Of a stretch of 64,000 bases of DNA, positions 34,653 to 43,424 are shown one piece after another; the first letter of the stretch is position 1; each line of letters opens with the position of its first letter. The position numbers and the translations under genes were made by a program. The stretch lies in NCBI RefSeq assembly GCF_900091625.1, contig NZ_FMIC01000002.1:682001-746000 (forward strand), given 5' to 3'. The stretch comes from Micromonospora peucetia. GTDB taxonomy: Bacteria; Actinomycetota; Actinomycetes; Mycobacteriales; Micromonosporaceae. Under the pieces are notes generated by a model, which saw only the letters and a list, made by a program, of their open reading frames with translations, was not told the origin of the DNA and searched no databases.

Positions 34653-36377
34653 TCACCTCCGAATCGTGCGGTGCAGGTTCGGGCGGGTCGCCGGCCCCGG
34701 TGCGGGCTCGGCGATCCACGGCCCCTCGATGGACGCGTCGAGCACGCCCTCCTCCAACCAGGTGAAGCTGCCGCCCAGCACCCGCCGGGCGATCACGACG
34801 TCATCCGAGTCGGTGTTGGTCCACAGCCGCCGGCACAGTTCGGCCACCCGCTGGCGGGACTGGCGGCAGAACGCGTCGGCCAGCTCGCCCGCCGTACCGC
34901 CGAGCGCCCTGGCGTACACGCAGGCGGCGGTCATCGCGTACAGCTCGGCGGCGACGTCCACGACGCGGCCGAGGAACAGCTGCCGCTCGGCCACCGCCTC
35001 GCCCCACCGCTCCCGGCCGTCGGCGAGGTGCCGGGCCAGCTCGGCACCTGTCGCGTCGACGAACGACAGGTGCCCGGCCAGGTCACCGAAGCCGGCCGGC
35101 GGCGCGAACGGCGTGGACCGGTCGGCCGGACCCTCCTCGTCGGCCAGCGCGTCGGTCCCGACGAACACCCGCAGCGCCTCGCTGGAGCCGTCGAAGATCC
35201 GGCCGATGCGCAGGTCCCGGAACAGCTGCTCGACGGGGACGCCACGCTCACCGCGCGCGGCGGCCGACTCCGCGGTCTCGTACCCGCGACCGCCCCGGAT
35301 CTGCATGAGCTCGTCGGCGATCCGCCACGCCTGCTCCGACGCGAACAGCTTCGCGAGCTCGGCCTCCGTGTGCGTGTCCAGCAGGCCGGCGTCGGCGTGC
35401 CGGCCGGACACCTCGACCATGGCCTCCAGGGCGAAGGCGGTCGCCGCGATGTAGGCGATCTTGCCCGCCACCGCCTCGTGCTCCCCGATCGGCCGGTTCC
35501 ACTGCACGCGGACGCCCGACCACTCGCGGGCGATCTTCAGGCTCCACTTGGCCGCGGCGGCGCAGACGGCGGGCATCGACAGCCGGCCGGTGTCCTGCGC
35601 GGCGAGCGCCACCTGGAGCCCCTGTCCTTCCGGCCCGATCCGGCGGCTCGCGGGCACCACGACCCGGTGCAGCCGGACGACCCCGTTCTCCAGGCCGCGC
35701 AGGCCCAGGAAGGAGCTGCGATGCTCCACCGTCACCCCCGGCGCGGCGGCCTCCACCACGAACGCGGACATGCCTCCCGGGCCGCTCTCCGACGGCGGGA
35801 CCAGGGCCATCACCACGATCAGGTCGGCGATGGTGCCGTTGGTCGTCCACAGCTTCACCCCGTCGAGCAGGTAGCCGCCGTCGTCGGTGGGGGTGGCGGT
35901 GGTCCGCATCCGGAAGGGGTCGTTGCCGATGTCCGGCTCGGTGAGGGCGAAGGCGGAGATCTCGCGTACGCACCTCGGCAGCAGCTCCCGCTTCTGCGCG
36001 TCGGTGCCGAACAGCCGCAGCGGCTGGATGAGGCCGATCGCCTGGTGCGCGGCGAGCAGTTCGCCGAGCGAGGAGTGTGCGCTACTGACGATCATCAGCG
36101 CCCGGTGGTAGCAGACCCCCGGCAGGCCGAGCCCGCCGTACTCCCGGGGAAGCTTGATGGCGAACGCGCCGAGGTCGCGCAGGCCGTCGACCACCTCGTC
36201 GGGGATCCGGTCCTCGCGCTCGATCAGCCGGCCGTCCACCTTGTCCACGCAGAACGCGCGCAGTCGCCCGAGGAACGCCTCGGCGTCGGCGTCGAGCCCG
36301 GCGTCGGGCAGCGGGTCGAGCAGGTCGACGCGCAGCCTGCCGCGCAGGAGTTCGGTGCCGAAACTCGGCCTGGACAT
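34653..36377 (-). CDS. Acyl-CoA dehydrogenase family protein
   Basis: The 574-residue flavoprotein has the N-terminal helical part, the flavin-binding FALTEPDIGNDPFRM and KLWTTNG, and the C-terminal QIRGGRGYET. About 150 extra C-terminal residues make it longer than typical 380-residue members. The catalytic base loop, usually YEGT, reads RIFDGSSEALR, with Asp instead of Glu. ATG 36377 follows GGAGGG. It dehydrogenates an acyl-CoA or acyl-carrier substrate, or acts as a flavin oxygenase/N-oxidase as some BGC members do. It is co-translated with the TENA-like gene; the pair likely acts on one intermediate. Confidence 0.85.
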   Translation of the reverse strand: MSRPSFGTELLRGRLRVDLLDPLPDAGLDADAEAFLGRLRAFCVDKVDGRLIEREDRIPDEVVDGLRDLGAFAIKLPREYGGLGLPGVCYHRALMIVSSAHSSLGELLAAHQAIGLIQPLRLFGTDAQKRELLPRCVREISAFALTEPDIGNDPFRMRTTATPTDDGGYLLDGVKLWTTNGTIADLIVVMALVPPSESGPGGMSAFVVEAAAPGVTVEHRSSFLGLRGLENGVVRLHRVVVPASRRIGPEGQGLQVALAAQDTGRLSMPAVCAAAAKWSLKIAREWSGVRVQWNRPIGEHEAVAGKIAYIAATAFALEAMVEVSGRHADAGLLDTHTEAELAKLFASEQAWRIADELMQIRGGRGYETAESAAARGERGVPVEQLFRDLRIGRIFDGSSEALRVFVGTDALADEEGPADRSTPFAPPAGFGDLAGHLSFVDATGAELARHLADGRERWGEAVAERQLFLGRVVDVAAELYAMTAACVYARALGGTAGELADAFCRQSRQRVAELCRRLWTNTDSDDVVIARRVLGGSFTWLEEGVLDASIEGPWIAEPAPGPATRPNLHRTIRR

Positions 36378-36426
36378 CGTTGCCCTCCCTGGACGACGGG
36401 TGCTTCGGATCGGAACCGGACGCCGG

Positions 36427-36461
36427 CCACGTCCGCCGCGCCCGGAGGCGGGCGGACGTGG
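36427..36461 (-). terminator. Hairpin after the peptide-aldehyde operon
   Basis: An 11 bp perfect stem (36427-36437 with 36451-36461), extended by CGCC/GGCG inside the loop, lies 64 bases beyond the stop of the methyltransferase gene and ahead of the acyl-CoA dehydrogenase start. It probably separates the two transcripts. Confidence 0.5.
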
Positions 36462-36524
36462 TCCGTCCTCGACGTGGGGCCGGGGCGCGTCCGTCGACGG
36501 GCCCGGACACCCGGCCTGCCCGGG

Positions 36525-37574
36525 TCAGCTCGCCGGCACGGCCTTGATCAGGGAGAGTGGGCCGGCGGCGCCGTGTCCGCACCACTCGACGGTGAAGCCG
36601 GTGTCGGCCAGCAGGGCCCGGAACTCGCTCTCGGTCCGTTCCCGGCCGCCCGCGGTCACCAACATGTTGATGTCCGTGTAGAACATCACCGGGTTGTCGG
36701 TGTTCGCGGTGTCCGGCAGCACCGACCCGACGATCAGCAGGGTCGCGTCGGCGGGCATCTGCGCGCGCACCGTGCTCAGCAGCTTCCGGGCGTTCTCGTC
36801 GTCCCAGTCCTGGAAGACGCTCTTGATGACGTACAGCTCGCCGTCGCCCGGGACCGACGAGAAGAAGTCACCCGCCACGATCTCGCAGCGGTCTGACACG
36901 CCGGCTGCGGCGAGTACGCCGGCGGCCTCGGCCACGCCCGCGGCGCTGTCGAAGCACACCCCGCTCAGGTGCTGGTGGGTGCCGAGGATCGCGGCGAGCA
37001 ACGTCCCGTCGCCGCCGCCGACGTCCACGACGGTACGGATGCCGGAGTAGTCGTACCCGTCGGCGACGAGTTGGGCGGATGCCCTCGACTCCTGCCCCAT
37101 CGCCACGTTGAACAGCGCGGACAGCTCGGGCTGCTCGGCGAGGTGCTCGTAGGCGTTCTTGCCGTACACGTGGTCGAAGGCGCACTCGCCGGTCAGCACG
37201 GTGTGCTTCACCTGCTGCCAGGACGCGAACAGCGTGGGGTTGGTGAAGAACCGGGTGAACGCCCACAGCGAGTTCGGCGAGTCGGTGCGCAGCTGCTCGC
37301 CCACCTCGGTGAGGCGGAACTCGCCCGGCGACGGCTCGGCCAGCAGGCCGACGGCCACGAGGGTCCGCAGCAACCGGTGCAGCGACGGCGCGTGGGTGCC
37401 CGTCGCCTCGGCGAGCTGCGCGCTCGTGACGCGGCCGTCGTGGATGTGGTCGGCGAGCTTCAGCTCGGCGGCGAGCGCGAGCGACTGCGAGGCCATGTAC
37501 CCGCCGATGATCTCGATCAGCGCGGCACGGTTGCGGATCTTGGAGTCCTGGGTGGCCGGAACGGTGCTGGTCAT
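36525..37574 (-). CDS. SAM-dependent O-methyltransferase family protein
   Basis: The 349-residue protein has an N-terminal winged-helix dimerisation domain (GYMASQSLALAAELKLADHI, LHRLLRTLVAVGLL) and a C-terminal Rossmann domain with VVDVGGGDGTLLAAIL, GDFFSSVPGDGELYVIKSVF and DWDDENARKLL. This layout is that of small-molecule O-methyltransferases of the acetylserotonin/hydroxyneurosporene type. Some BGC members have other roles, including amide bond formation or decarboxylation. ATG 37574 overlaps the acetyltransferase stop by 4 bp. It is the last gene of the A-T-R operon. What it modifies is unknown; a peptide or its precursor is the natural guess. Confidence 0.85.
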   Translation of the reverse strand: MTSTVPATQDSKIRNRAALIEIIGGYMASQSLALAAELKLADHIHDGRVTSAQLAEATGTHAPSLHRLLRTLVAVGLLAEPSPGEFRLTEVGEQLRTDSPNSLWAFTRFFTNPTLFASWQQVKHTVLTGECAFDHVYGKNAYEHLAEQPELSALFNVAMGQESRASAQLVADGYDYSGIRTVVDVGGGDGTLLAAILGTHQHLSGVCFDSAAGVAEAAGVLAAAGVSDRCEIVAGDFFSSVPGDGELYVIKSVFQDWDDENARKLLSTVRAQMPADATLLIVGSVLPDTANTDNPVMFYTDINMLVTAGGRERTESEFRALLADTGFTVEWCGHGAAGPLSLIKAVPAS

Positions 37575-38314
37575 GAGGCATGCCTTTCCGCGAGGGGGTG
37601 TCGGACCCAGACGTTGGGTTCGACGTAGACGGCGTGGTCGTGGTCGACGTTCACCTCGACCGGAGTCAGGGCACTCGGCACGACGACCGGTCCGCTGGTG
37701 TCGAAGGGCAGCCCGGTCCAGGCGCGCCACTGCGCGAGGCTGCCGGAGATCGTCATGGAGGCCGGGCAGACCTTGAGGATCTGCCCGCCCGCCCGGACGT
37801 GGACGCGCAGCCACGGGTCGGCCGGCAGCCCGTCGTCGCGGGTCCGGGCGACGTACCCGGTCATCGGCTCGTGGGGCTCGGCGTGCTTGCCGCTGGGCCG
37901 GACCGGACCGACGACGTCGCGGTACCCGTGCCGGCGGGCGTTGTCCGCGACCGCCGCCAGGATGCGCCCTGACATGTTCCGGGCCTGCATGCCCGGCACC
38001 ACGGCTATCTCCAGTGCGCACAGCGCGGTGAGATCACGGCCGGCGGAGGTGTCGAGCATGCTCATCCCCAGCACCGCGTCCCAGCCGGTGTCGGGCAGGC
38101 TCGCCGGGTCGCCGTCCCACCCGAACGGCACGCTGGCCGCCCGGGCCACCACCGTGTCGTCGGAGTCGACGACGACGAGCTGGTGCTCCGGGTACCGGTC
38201 GAAGGCCCAGCCGATCACCATCGGCTCGGGCGGGATGTACTCGGGCCACGAGGCCTCCATGTCCAGCATCCCGTCCCGCAGGTCCGGTCGCTCCGCGAGT
38301 GTCAGCACGCGCAT
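37571..38314 (-). CDS. GNAT-like N-acyltransferase
   Basis: The 247-residue protein shows GNAT-like features: the beta-strand ALCALEIAVVPGMQARNMSG followed by helix RILAAVADNARRHGYRDVVG, resembling the acetyl-CoA loop and motif A. The C-terminal part is less typical (WLRVHVRAGGQILKVCPASM). ATG 38314 follows GGAGGTGA five bases upstream, in place of GTG 38323. In this operon it would N-acylate the peptide assembled by the synthetase and the tRNA transferase homologue, as in N-acetylated peptide aldehydes. Donor and acceptor are not shown by the sequence. Confidence 0.7.
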   Translation of the reverse strand: MRVLTLAERPDLRDGMLDMEASWPEYIPPEPMVIGWAFDRYPEHQLVVVDSDDTVVARAASVPFGWDGDPASLPDTGWDAVLGMSMLDTSAGRDLTALCALEIAVVPGMQARNMSGRILAAVADNARRHGYRDVVGPVRPSGKHAEPHEPMTGYVARTRDDGLPADPWLRVHVRAGGQILKVCPASMTISGSLAQWRAWTGLPFDTSGPVVVPSALTPVEVNVDHDHAVYVEPNVWVRHPLAERHAS

Positions 38315-38332
38315 GTGGGTCACCTCCGTCGG

Positions 38333-39091
38333 TCAGGCGGCCAGGCTGCGCGCGGGCAGCGGGTCCGCGGGCATGGCGCAGTTGTCGTCGGCGTGCTTAC
38401 GCAGCAGCGCCAGGTATTCGACACGGGGCACCGCGACCGCGCCGATGAGCTTCGCGTGGTCGCCGTCGTGCTGGACGTCGACCGCCACGCCGCCGCTGTC
38501 CGCGACGCGCCGCACCAGGCATGCGACCGCGACCTTCGCCGCGCCGCTGCGCAGGGCGAACTGGGAGTCGGCGCTGAACACGCCGCCGATCCGTACGCCG
38601 AAGGTGCCGCCGACCAGCTCGTCGCCCTCCCACACCTCGACGCTGTGCGCGTGCCCCGCCGCGTGCAGCTCGTGCAGGGTCGACACGAGCCGGTCGGTTA
38701 GCCACCGGGGCTCGCGGTCCACGCGGCAGTGCTGGACCACCCGTTCGAAGCAGGCGTCGAGCGTCGTCGTCCACTCGACCTTGTTGCGCAACTGCCGGCG
38801 CAGGCTGCGCTGGATGCGCGCCCGGTCGACGGGGATCACCGGACGCGGGTCGGGTGAGCACCAGGCCACGGCGTACGGATCGACGCTCCCGGCGAGCACC
38901 GCGATCCGTCCGGCGGCGACGTCCGACTCGTAGGCGAACTCGCTGACGATCTTCCGCTCCTCGGTGTCGGCCGGGAACGGGAACAGCCCGTGCCGGTACG
39001 CGTCGAGCAGCGCCGTCGCGGACAGGTCGTCGCCGAACGCGACCGGGCCCTCGGCGGGGGCGTCGATGAGGTCGAGCGTCTCCCAGCCCAT
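38333..39091 (-). CDS. Leucyl/phenylalanyl-tRNA transferase (Aat) homologue
   Basis: The 252-residue protein matches Aat through its length: HGLFPFP near 35, AWCSPDPRPVIP, RSLRRQLR, the WLT block, LHELHAAGHAHSVEVWEGDE, LVGGTFGV and the late VDVQHDGDHAKLIGA. Aat moves Leu, Phe or Met from aminoacyl-tRNA to N-terminal Arg or Lys of proteins. The Gln that orients the peptide is kept (VDVQ); the E. coli ESMF Glu is Asp here (ADSQF). The gene overlaps the A-T-R gene by one base (TGATG) and is followed by the acetyltransferase. It probably transfers an amino acid from tRNA to the amino acid held by the A-T-R enzyme instead of taking part in protein degradation. Confidence 0.88.
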   Translation of the reverse strand: MGWETLDLIDAPAEGPVAFGDDLSATALLDAYRHGLFPFPADTEERKIVSEFAYESDVAAGRIAVLAGSVDPYAVAWCSPDPRPVIPVDRARIQRSLRRQLRNKVEWTTTLDACFERVVQHCRVDREPRWLTDRLVSTLHELHAAGHAHSVEVWEGDELVGGTFGVRIGGVFSADSQFALRSGAAKVAVACLVRRVADSGGVAVDVQHDGDHAKLIGAVAVPRVEYLALLRKHADDNCAMPADPLPARSLAA

Positions 39092-42000
39092 CACGCGGCC
39101 CGCAGGAACTCGGTGCGGGTCAGGTAGCCGATGTAGCGGTCGAGCATCTGCGCGTCCACCGTCGGGATCTCGATGCCGCTGCCGCGCAGCGCGTGCTCCA
39201 CGTTGGTGCGGGAGAACGCGGGGAACGTCGTCTCCAGGTACATCTCCGCCACGCTCATCCGGCCCGTCGCGCAGCGGTCGATGAACAGCGGCGCGAAGGG
39301 CGTCATCGGGTGGTCGGGCTGTTCGACCGCGACCCGCACCATCTCGTCGAGCCATTCGGCCCACGGCACCTCGCGGATGTCGTGCCCGTGCGCCCGCAGG
39401 CGCTGCACGAGGACGGAGATGTTGACCTTTCCGGGATTGGTGAGGTGGTACACCTCGCCGGTGGGCCGGGACATCCTCGCGATGTGCGCGACGGCGGCGG
39501 CGAACACGTCGACCGGTGTGTAGTCCAGCGGCAGTTCGGCGACCGGGGCCGTGCCGGTGTCCACCACGAACTTCTTCATGGCGCACATCTCGGTGGCGAT
39601 GTTCCACGCGCCGTTGACCCGGTCGCCGGAGATGTCGGCGGCCCGGTAGATCGCCACCGGCAGCCCCCGCTCCGCCGCCCGGTGCAGCAGCGCCTCCGCG
39701 ACCCACTTGCTCTCCACGTACCCGACGGAGAGGTGGTCGGCGTACGCCAGCGGGGTGTCCTCGCCGACGTGCCGGACGCCGGCGGTGCCGAAGCCCGCGA
39801 CGACCGCCATGGTCGACGTGTAGTGGACCGGGACGTTGCGGTGCCGCGCGGCCATCCGGATGATCTCGCGGGTGCCGTCGACGTTCGCCGGCCGCATGTG
39901 CGAGTACGGGTAGATGAAGTTGACGGTCCCGCCTGGGTGGTGGATGACGTCGACCGTGCGCGCCAGCTCGTCGAAGGTCGCCTCGGACAGGCCGAGCCCG
40001 GGTTTCGCGAGGTCGCCGGGGACGGCGACGATCCGGCCCGTCGCCCGGTGACCGGCGAGGTCCTCGCCGAAGTAGTGCCGCGCGTTGGCCTGGATGCGGG
40101 CCAACGCCTGCTCCGGCCCGTCGGCGCGGACGAGGCAGTGCACCACGGCGTCCGTGCTGGTCAGCAGCTCCCGCAGCAGGTAGATGCCCAGGAAGCCGGT
40201 GGCGCCGGTGAGGAAGACGTGGCGGGGGTCCTGCCAGTGCGGCTCGTCGGGCAGGTCCCGCCGGATCGGGACGTCCAGCTCCGTCTCGGCGGCGAAGTCC
40301 ACCCGCTTGCGGGTGTCGTCGCCGGCGAGCGTGCCTTCCCGGGCCTCGCGCACCGCCCGCGCCAGGCCGCGCGGTGTCGCGTCCTCCAGCAGCAGCCGGA
40401 TCAGCGGACGCACCTGGGTGATGAGCACACCGAAGGAGCCCCGGATCTTCGCGAGCAGTTCGGCGGCGAGGATGGAGTTGCCGCCCTGCGCGAAGAAGTT
40501 GTCGTCGGGGAGCACCCGGGGCACGCCGAGCACCTGCCCCCAGAGCCGGGCGACGCCGCGCTCGACCAGGTCGACGGATGCGTCGTCCGTGACGTCCGAC
40601 GCGACCGCCGCGGCCCGTGGCACGGGCAGCGCGGCGAGGTCGACCTTGCCGTTGGACTTCAGCGGCAGCTCGTCGAGGGCGACGAATGCCGTCGGCACCA
40701 TGTAGTCGGGCAGGTGGCGGCCGGTGAACTCGCGCAGCTGCGCGACGTCCAGGGGCTGTGGGCCGGTGTGGTACGCGACCAGCCGCCGCTGGCCGTTGTG
40801 TTCGTACGTGGTGACGGCGACGGTGTCGACACCGTCGTGCGCGGCCAGCGTCGCCTCGATCTCGCCGGGCTCCACCCGGAACCCGCGGATCTTGACCTGC
40901 CGGTCGATGCGCCCGATTACTTCGAGGTTGCCCTCGGCGGTCCAGGCACCCAGGTCGCCGGTCCGGTACATCCGCGCACCGGGATCGGCGGCGAACGGGT
41001 CAGCCCGGAAGCGTCCGGCGTCGTCCTCGGTCAGGTAGCCGCGTGCCACGCCGCGACCGCCGATGTGGATCTCACCGCGCTCGCCGGTGGCGACCGGCCG
41101 GCCCCGCTCGTCCAGGACGTACACGGCGGTGCCGGGCAGCGGCCGGCCGACCGGGGCCGCGCCGCGGGCAGGCAGCACGTCGGCGGTCAGCTCCATCAGG
41201 CAGGAGGTGATCGTGGTCTCCGTGAGCCCGTAGGCGTTGACCAGCCGTACCCCGGGCATCAGCTCCAGCGCCGTGCGACAGTCCTCCGCGTTGACCGCCT
41301 CGCCACCCACGATCGCCAGCCGTACCGGCAGGTCAGCGGTCCCCGGGGCGACCTCGGCGAGGAATCGGCGCCAGTACGCGGGGGTCAGGTCCATCACGGT
41401 GACCCCGTAGTGCCGCAGCCGCTCCGGCAGTTCGCTGGGCGCCCAGGCCAGGTCGGGCAGCACGAGCGTCGCGCCGCCGAGCAGTGCGACCGTGATCTGC
41501 TCGATGGAGGTGTCGAAGGAGAGCGCGCCGAACTGCAGCACCCGGTCGTCGGGGGTGACGCCGTAGCGGCCGGCCAACTCCCCGCACAGGTGGCTCAGCG
41601 AGTCGTGGTTCACCACGACGCCCTTCGGCGCGCCCGTGGAACCCGACGTGTAGATGATGTAGGCGGCGTCCCCGCCGCCCACCGCCACGTCGGGGGCGGT
41701 CGCGACGCCGTCCGCTCCGGTCACGGTGAGTGCCGTGACGGGCAGGTCGGCGAACCGCGCCACGTCCCGCTGGTGGGTGATGACGGTCGCGCAGTCGGTC
41801 TCCTTCACGAACGCCTCGACCCGGCTGTCCGGCAGCGTCGGCTCCACGGGCAGGTAGGCCGCGCCCGCCTTCCAGATGGCGAGCAGGCCGACGATGGCGT
41901 CGACCGAGCGCTCCAGGTGGACCATGACCACACGGTCGGCGCCGACACCCTCGTCGACGAGGCGGCGGGCCAGGCCGTTGGCCCGGCGTTCCAGGTCCGC

Positions 42001-42105
42001 ATAGCTGATGCGCACGTCGCCCTGCACGACCGCGGTCCGGTCGGGCTGCGACGCCGCGCGGACGGCGATCAGTTCGTGAACATGCGGTTGCGTACGGATG
42101 TTCAT
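39091..42105 (-). CDS. NRPS-like A-T-R synthetase (aldehyde-releasing)
   Basis: The 1004-residue enzyme has an adenylation domain (1-520; [15 protein letters not shown] at 150-164, NAYGLTETT, YRTGDLGAW, KSNGKVDLA), one carrier domain (NFFAQGGNSILAAELL) and a C-terminal thioester reductase (FLTGATGFLGIYLLREL, YVESKW active-site Tyr/Lys). There is no condensation domain. The NADPH-dependent R domain releases the bound acyl group as an aldehyde or alcohol. A hand-read specificity code is D-T-E-D-I-G-A-I-T-K; the acidic E239 and D278 suggest a basic side chain such as Arg, which is tentative. ATG 42105 follows GAGGG. With the Aat homologue one base away, the logical product is an N-aminoacylated basic amino aldehyde. 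Confidence 0.9.
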   Translation of the reverse strand: MNIRTQPHVHELIAVRAASQPDRTAVVQGDVRISYADLERRANGLARRLVDEGVGADRVVMVHLERSVDAIVGLLAIWKAGAAYLPVEPTLPDSRVEAFVKETDCATVITHQRDVARFADLPVTALTVTGADGVATAPDVAVGGGDAAYIIYTSGSTGAPKGVVVNHDSLSHLCGELAGRYGVTPDDRVLQFGALSFDTSIEQITVALLGGATLVLPDLAWAPSELPERLRHYGVTVMDLTPAYWRRFLAEVAPGTADLPVRLAIVGGEAVNAEDCRTALELMPGVRLVNAYGLTETTITSCLMELTADVLPARGAAPVGRPLPGTAVYVLDERGRPVATGERGEIHIGGRGVARGYLTEDDAGRFRADPFAADPGARMYRTGDLGAWTAEGNLEVIGRIDRQVKIRGFRVEPGEIEATLAAHDGVDTVAVTTYEHNGQRRLVAYHTGPQPLDVAQLREFTGRHLPDYMVPTAFVALDELPLKSNGKVDLAALPVPRAAAVASDVTDDASVDLVERGVARLWGQVLGVPRVLPDDNFFAQGGNSILAAELLAKIRGSFGVLITQVRPLIRLLLEDATPRGLARAVREAREGTLAGDDTRKRVDFAAETELDVPIRRDLPDEPHWQDPRHVFLTGATGFLGIYLLRELLTSTDAVVHCLVRADGPEQALARIQANARHYFGEDLAGHRATGRIVAVPGDLAKPGLGLSEATFDELARTVDVIHHPGGTVNFIYPYSHMRPANVDGTREIIRMAARHRNVPVHYTSTMAVVAGFGTAGVRHVGEDTPLAYADHLSVGYVESKWVAEALLHRAAERGLPVAIYRAADISGDRVNGAWNIATEMCAMKKFVVDTGTAPVAELPLDYTPVDVFAAAVAHIARMSRPTGEVYHLTNPGKVNISVLVQRLRAHGHDIREVPWAEWLDEMVRVAVEQPDHPMTPFAPLFIDRCATGRMSVAEMYLETTFPAFSRTNVEHALRGSGIEIPTVDAQMLDRYIGYLTRTEFLRAA

Positions 42106-42344
42106 GTTTTCCCTCGGGTGTGAGCACGGTCGTACCCGTGGATTACCTGCCACTGACCCATCGAATTCGTAAGGGGGACACTACTGCCCGAAGGCGGTTC
42201 CCCCGACTACCAGAATGAGCACGGGCCGAATTGGAACTACTCATCAGAGTAGTCATTCAGGTGTGGTCGAATCCTCGTCGAATTCAGCTTGGACGGCACC
42301 GGGAAACGCGATGCCACGGCGATGCCGCAACAGCCGGACCGCCC
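42106..42344. promoter_or_regulatory. Upstream region of the A-T-R operon
   Basis: This 239 bp gap between the A-T-R start and the stop of the LuxR-type gene must hold the promoter of the A-T-R/aat operon. It is less GC-rich around 42150-42290. GGAACTACTCATCAGAGTAG near 42234 contains the imperfect palindrome CTACTCATCAGAGTAG, a possible operator. Confidence 0.45.
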
Positions 42345-43274
42345 CTACGCCGCGGAGGAGACCGGCACGTGACGGACGAGTTCCGCCCGCGAGGAGATGC
42401 CCAGCCGGCGGAACATGCCACGCAGGTGGTAGTTGACGGTGTGCGGCGACAGCCGTACCCGGGTCGCGATCTGCCGGTTGGTCATGCCCTCGGCTACGAG
42501 TCGCGCGATGGCCCGCTCGACGCCGCTGAACGACTCCCACGCGCCGCTGCCGTCGGGACGGCGCTCCCTGGCGACAGACGTCGAGCGCAGCCCGATCCTG
42601 CGCCGCAGGTCGGCGGGCACCACGGGCTCCGCCGCCGGGTCGGCCGCCCGGGGCGCGCCGGTCACGGCCCGCCGTCGGCGGAGCCGGTCGCGGTCGGTGT
42701 GCAGTGCCTGCCGCACGGCGGGCGGCAGGGCGTCGAGCACCGCCCACCACACCAGTTCGTGCCGGAATGCGAGGTCGTCGCCCGCCCAGTCGAGCAGGCC
42801 GGCGTCGAGCAGCGCGTCCAGGTCCGGCAGCATCTGGGCGGTGTTCCGCCCGGTCATCGCCGCCAGTTCCGCCAGCTGACAGGACCGGCCGAGCACGGCG
42901 GCCACCCGCAGCAGCTGCCAGGATCCGGTCGGCGTGCCGCGCAGCGTGGCCCGGACCAGGCCCTGGACCCGCTCCGGCGTCCGCGCCCGCCCCGGCCCGT
43001 CGGTGACACCCTCGGCGCGGACCCCGTCGAGCAGCTCGGCCAGCAGCAGCGGGTTCCCCTCCGCGGCGGCGACGAGCACGCGCACGGCCGGTTCCACCAC
43101 GACTCCCAGCGTGTCGGCGACGAGCCGACCCACGGCTTTCCCGGACAGCGCTCCCACCCCGGCGAGCGTCCCGACCATCTGCGACAACTGCTCGTCCTCG
43201 TACAGCACGACATAATCGTGCACATGAATGTCTGCCGGCCTCAACGTCGCCTTACCGCCAGGTATGGCGAGCAA
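42345..43274 (-). CDS. LuxR-family regulator, N-terminally short LAL
   Basis: The 309-residue protein ends with a LuxR helix-turn-helix (FSGVERAIARLVAEGMTNRQ to VNYHLRGMFRRL). Ahead of it is the middle part of LAL proteins, with the GNPLLLAELL motif that follows the ATPase core. The Walker A/B domain itself is missing, so it is one third of a full LAL regulator. The TTG start at 43274 has no good ribosome site; an internal GTG near 43208 is an alternative. It may be a 5'-deleted LAL gene that still binds DNA. It follows ispH and precedes the A-T-R operon on the same strand, and could control the latter. Confidence 0.7.
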   Translation of the reverse strand: MLAIPGGKATLRPADIHVHDYVVLYEDEQLSQMVGTLAGVGALSGKAVGRLVADTLGVVVEPAVRVLVAAAEGNPLLLAELLDGVRAEGVTDGPGRARTPERVQGLVRATLRGTPTGSWQLLRVAAVLGRSCQLAELAAMTGRNTAQMLPDLDALLDAGLLDWAGDDLAFRHELVWWAVLDALPPAVRQALHTDRDRLRRRRAVTGAPRAADPAAEPVVPADLRRRIGLRSTSVARERRPDGSGAWESFSGVERAIARLVAEGMTNRQIATRVRLSPHTVNYHLRGMFRRLGISSRAELVRHVPVSSAA

Positions 43275-43424
43275 TTACCCGCACGTGGGGGAAGCGTTAC
43301 CACGACGGCTTGGCGGCCGGCACCCCGGGATTGTTTCGGTCAATGTGACGACATAACGAGAGAGGCGACAGTTGTGTAACCCGTGGTGATCCAGGATTTC
43401 GTACCCGCTCCCACATCAGCACCG

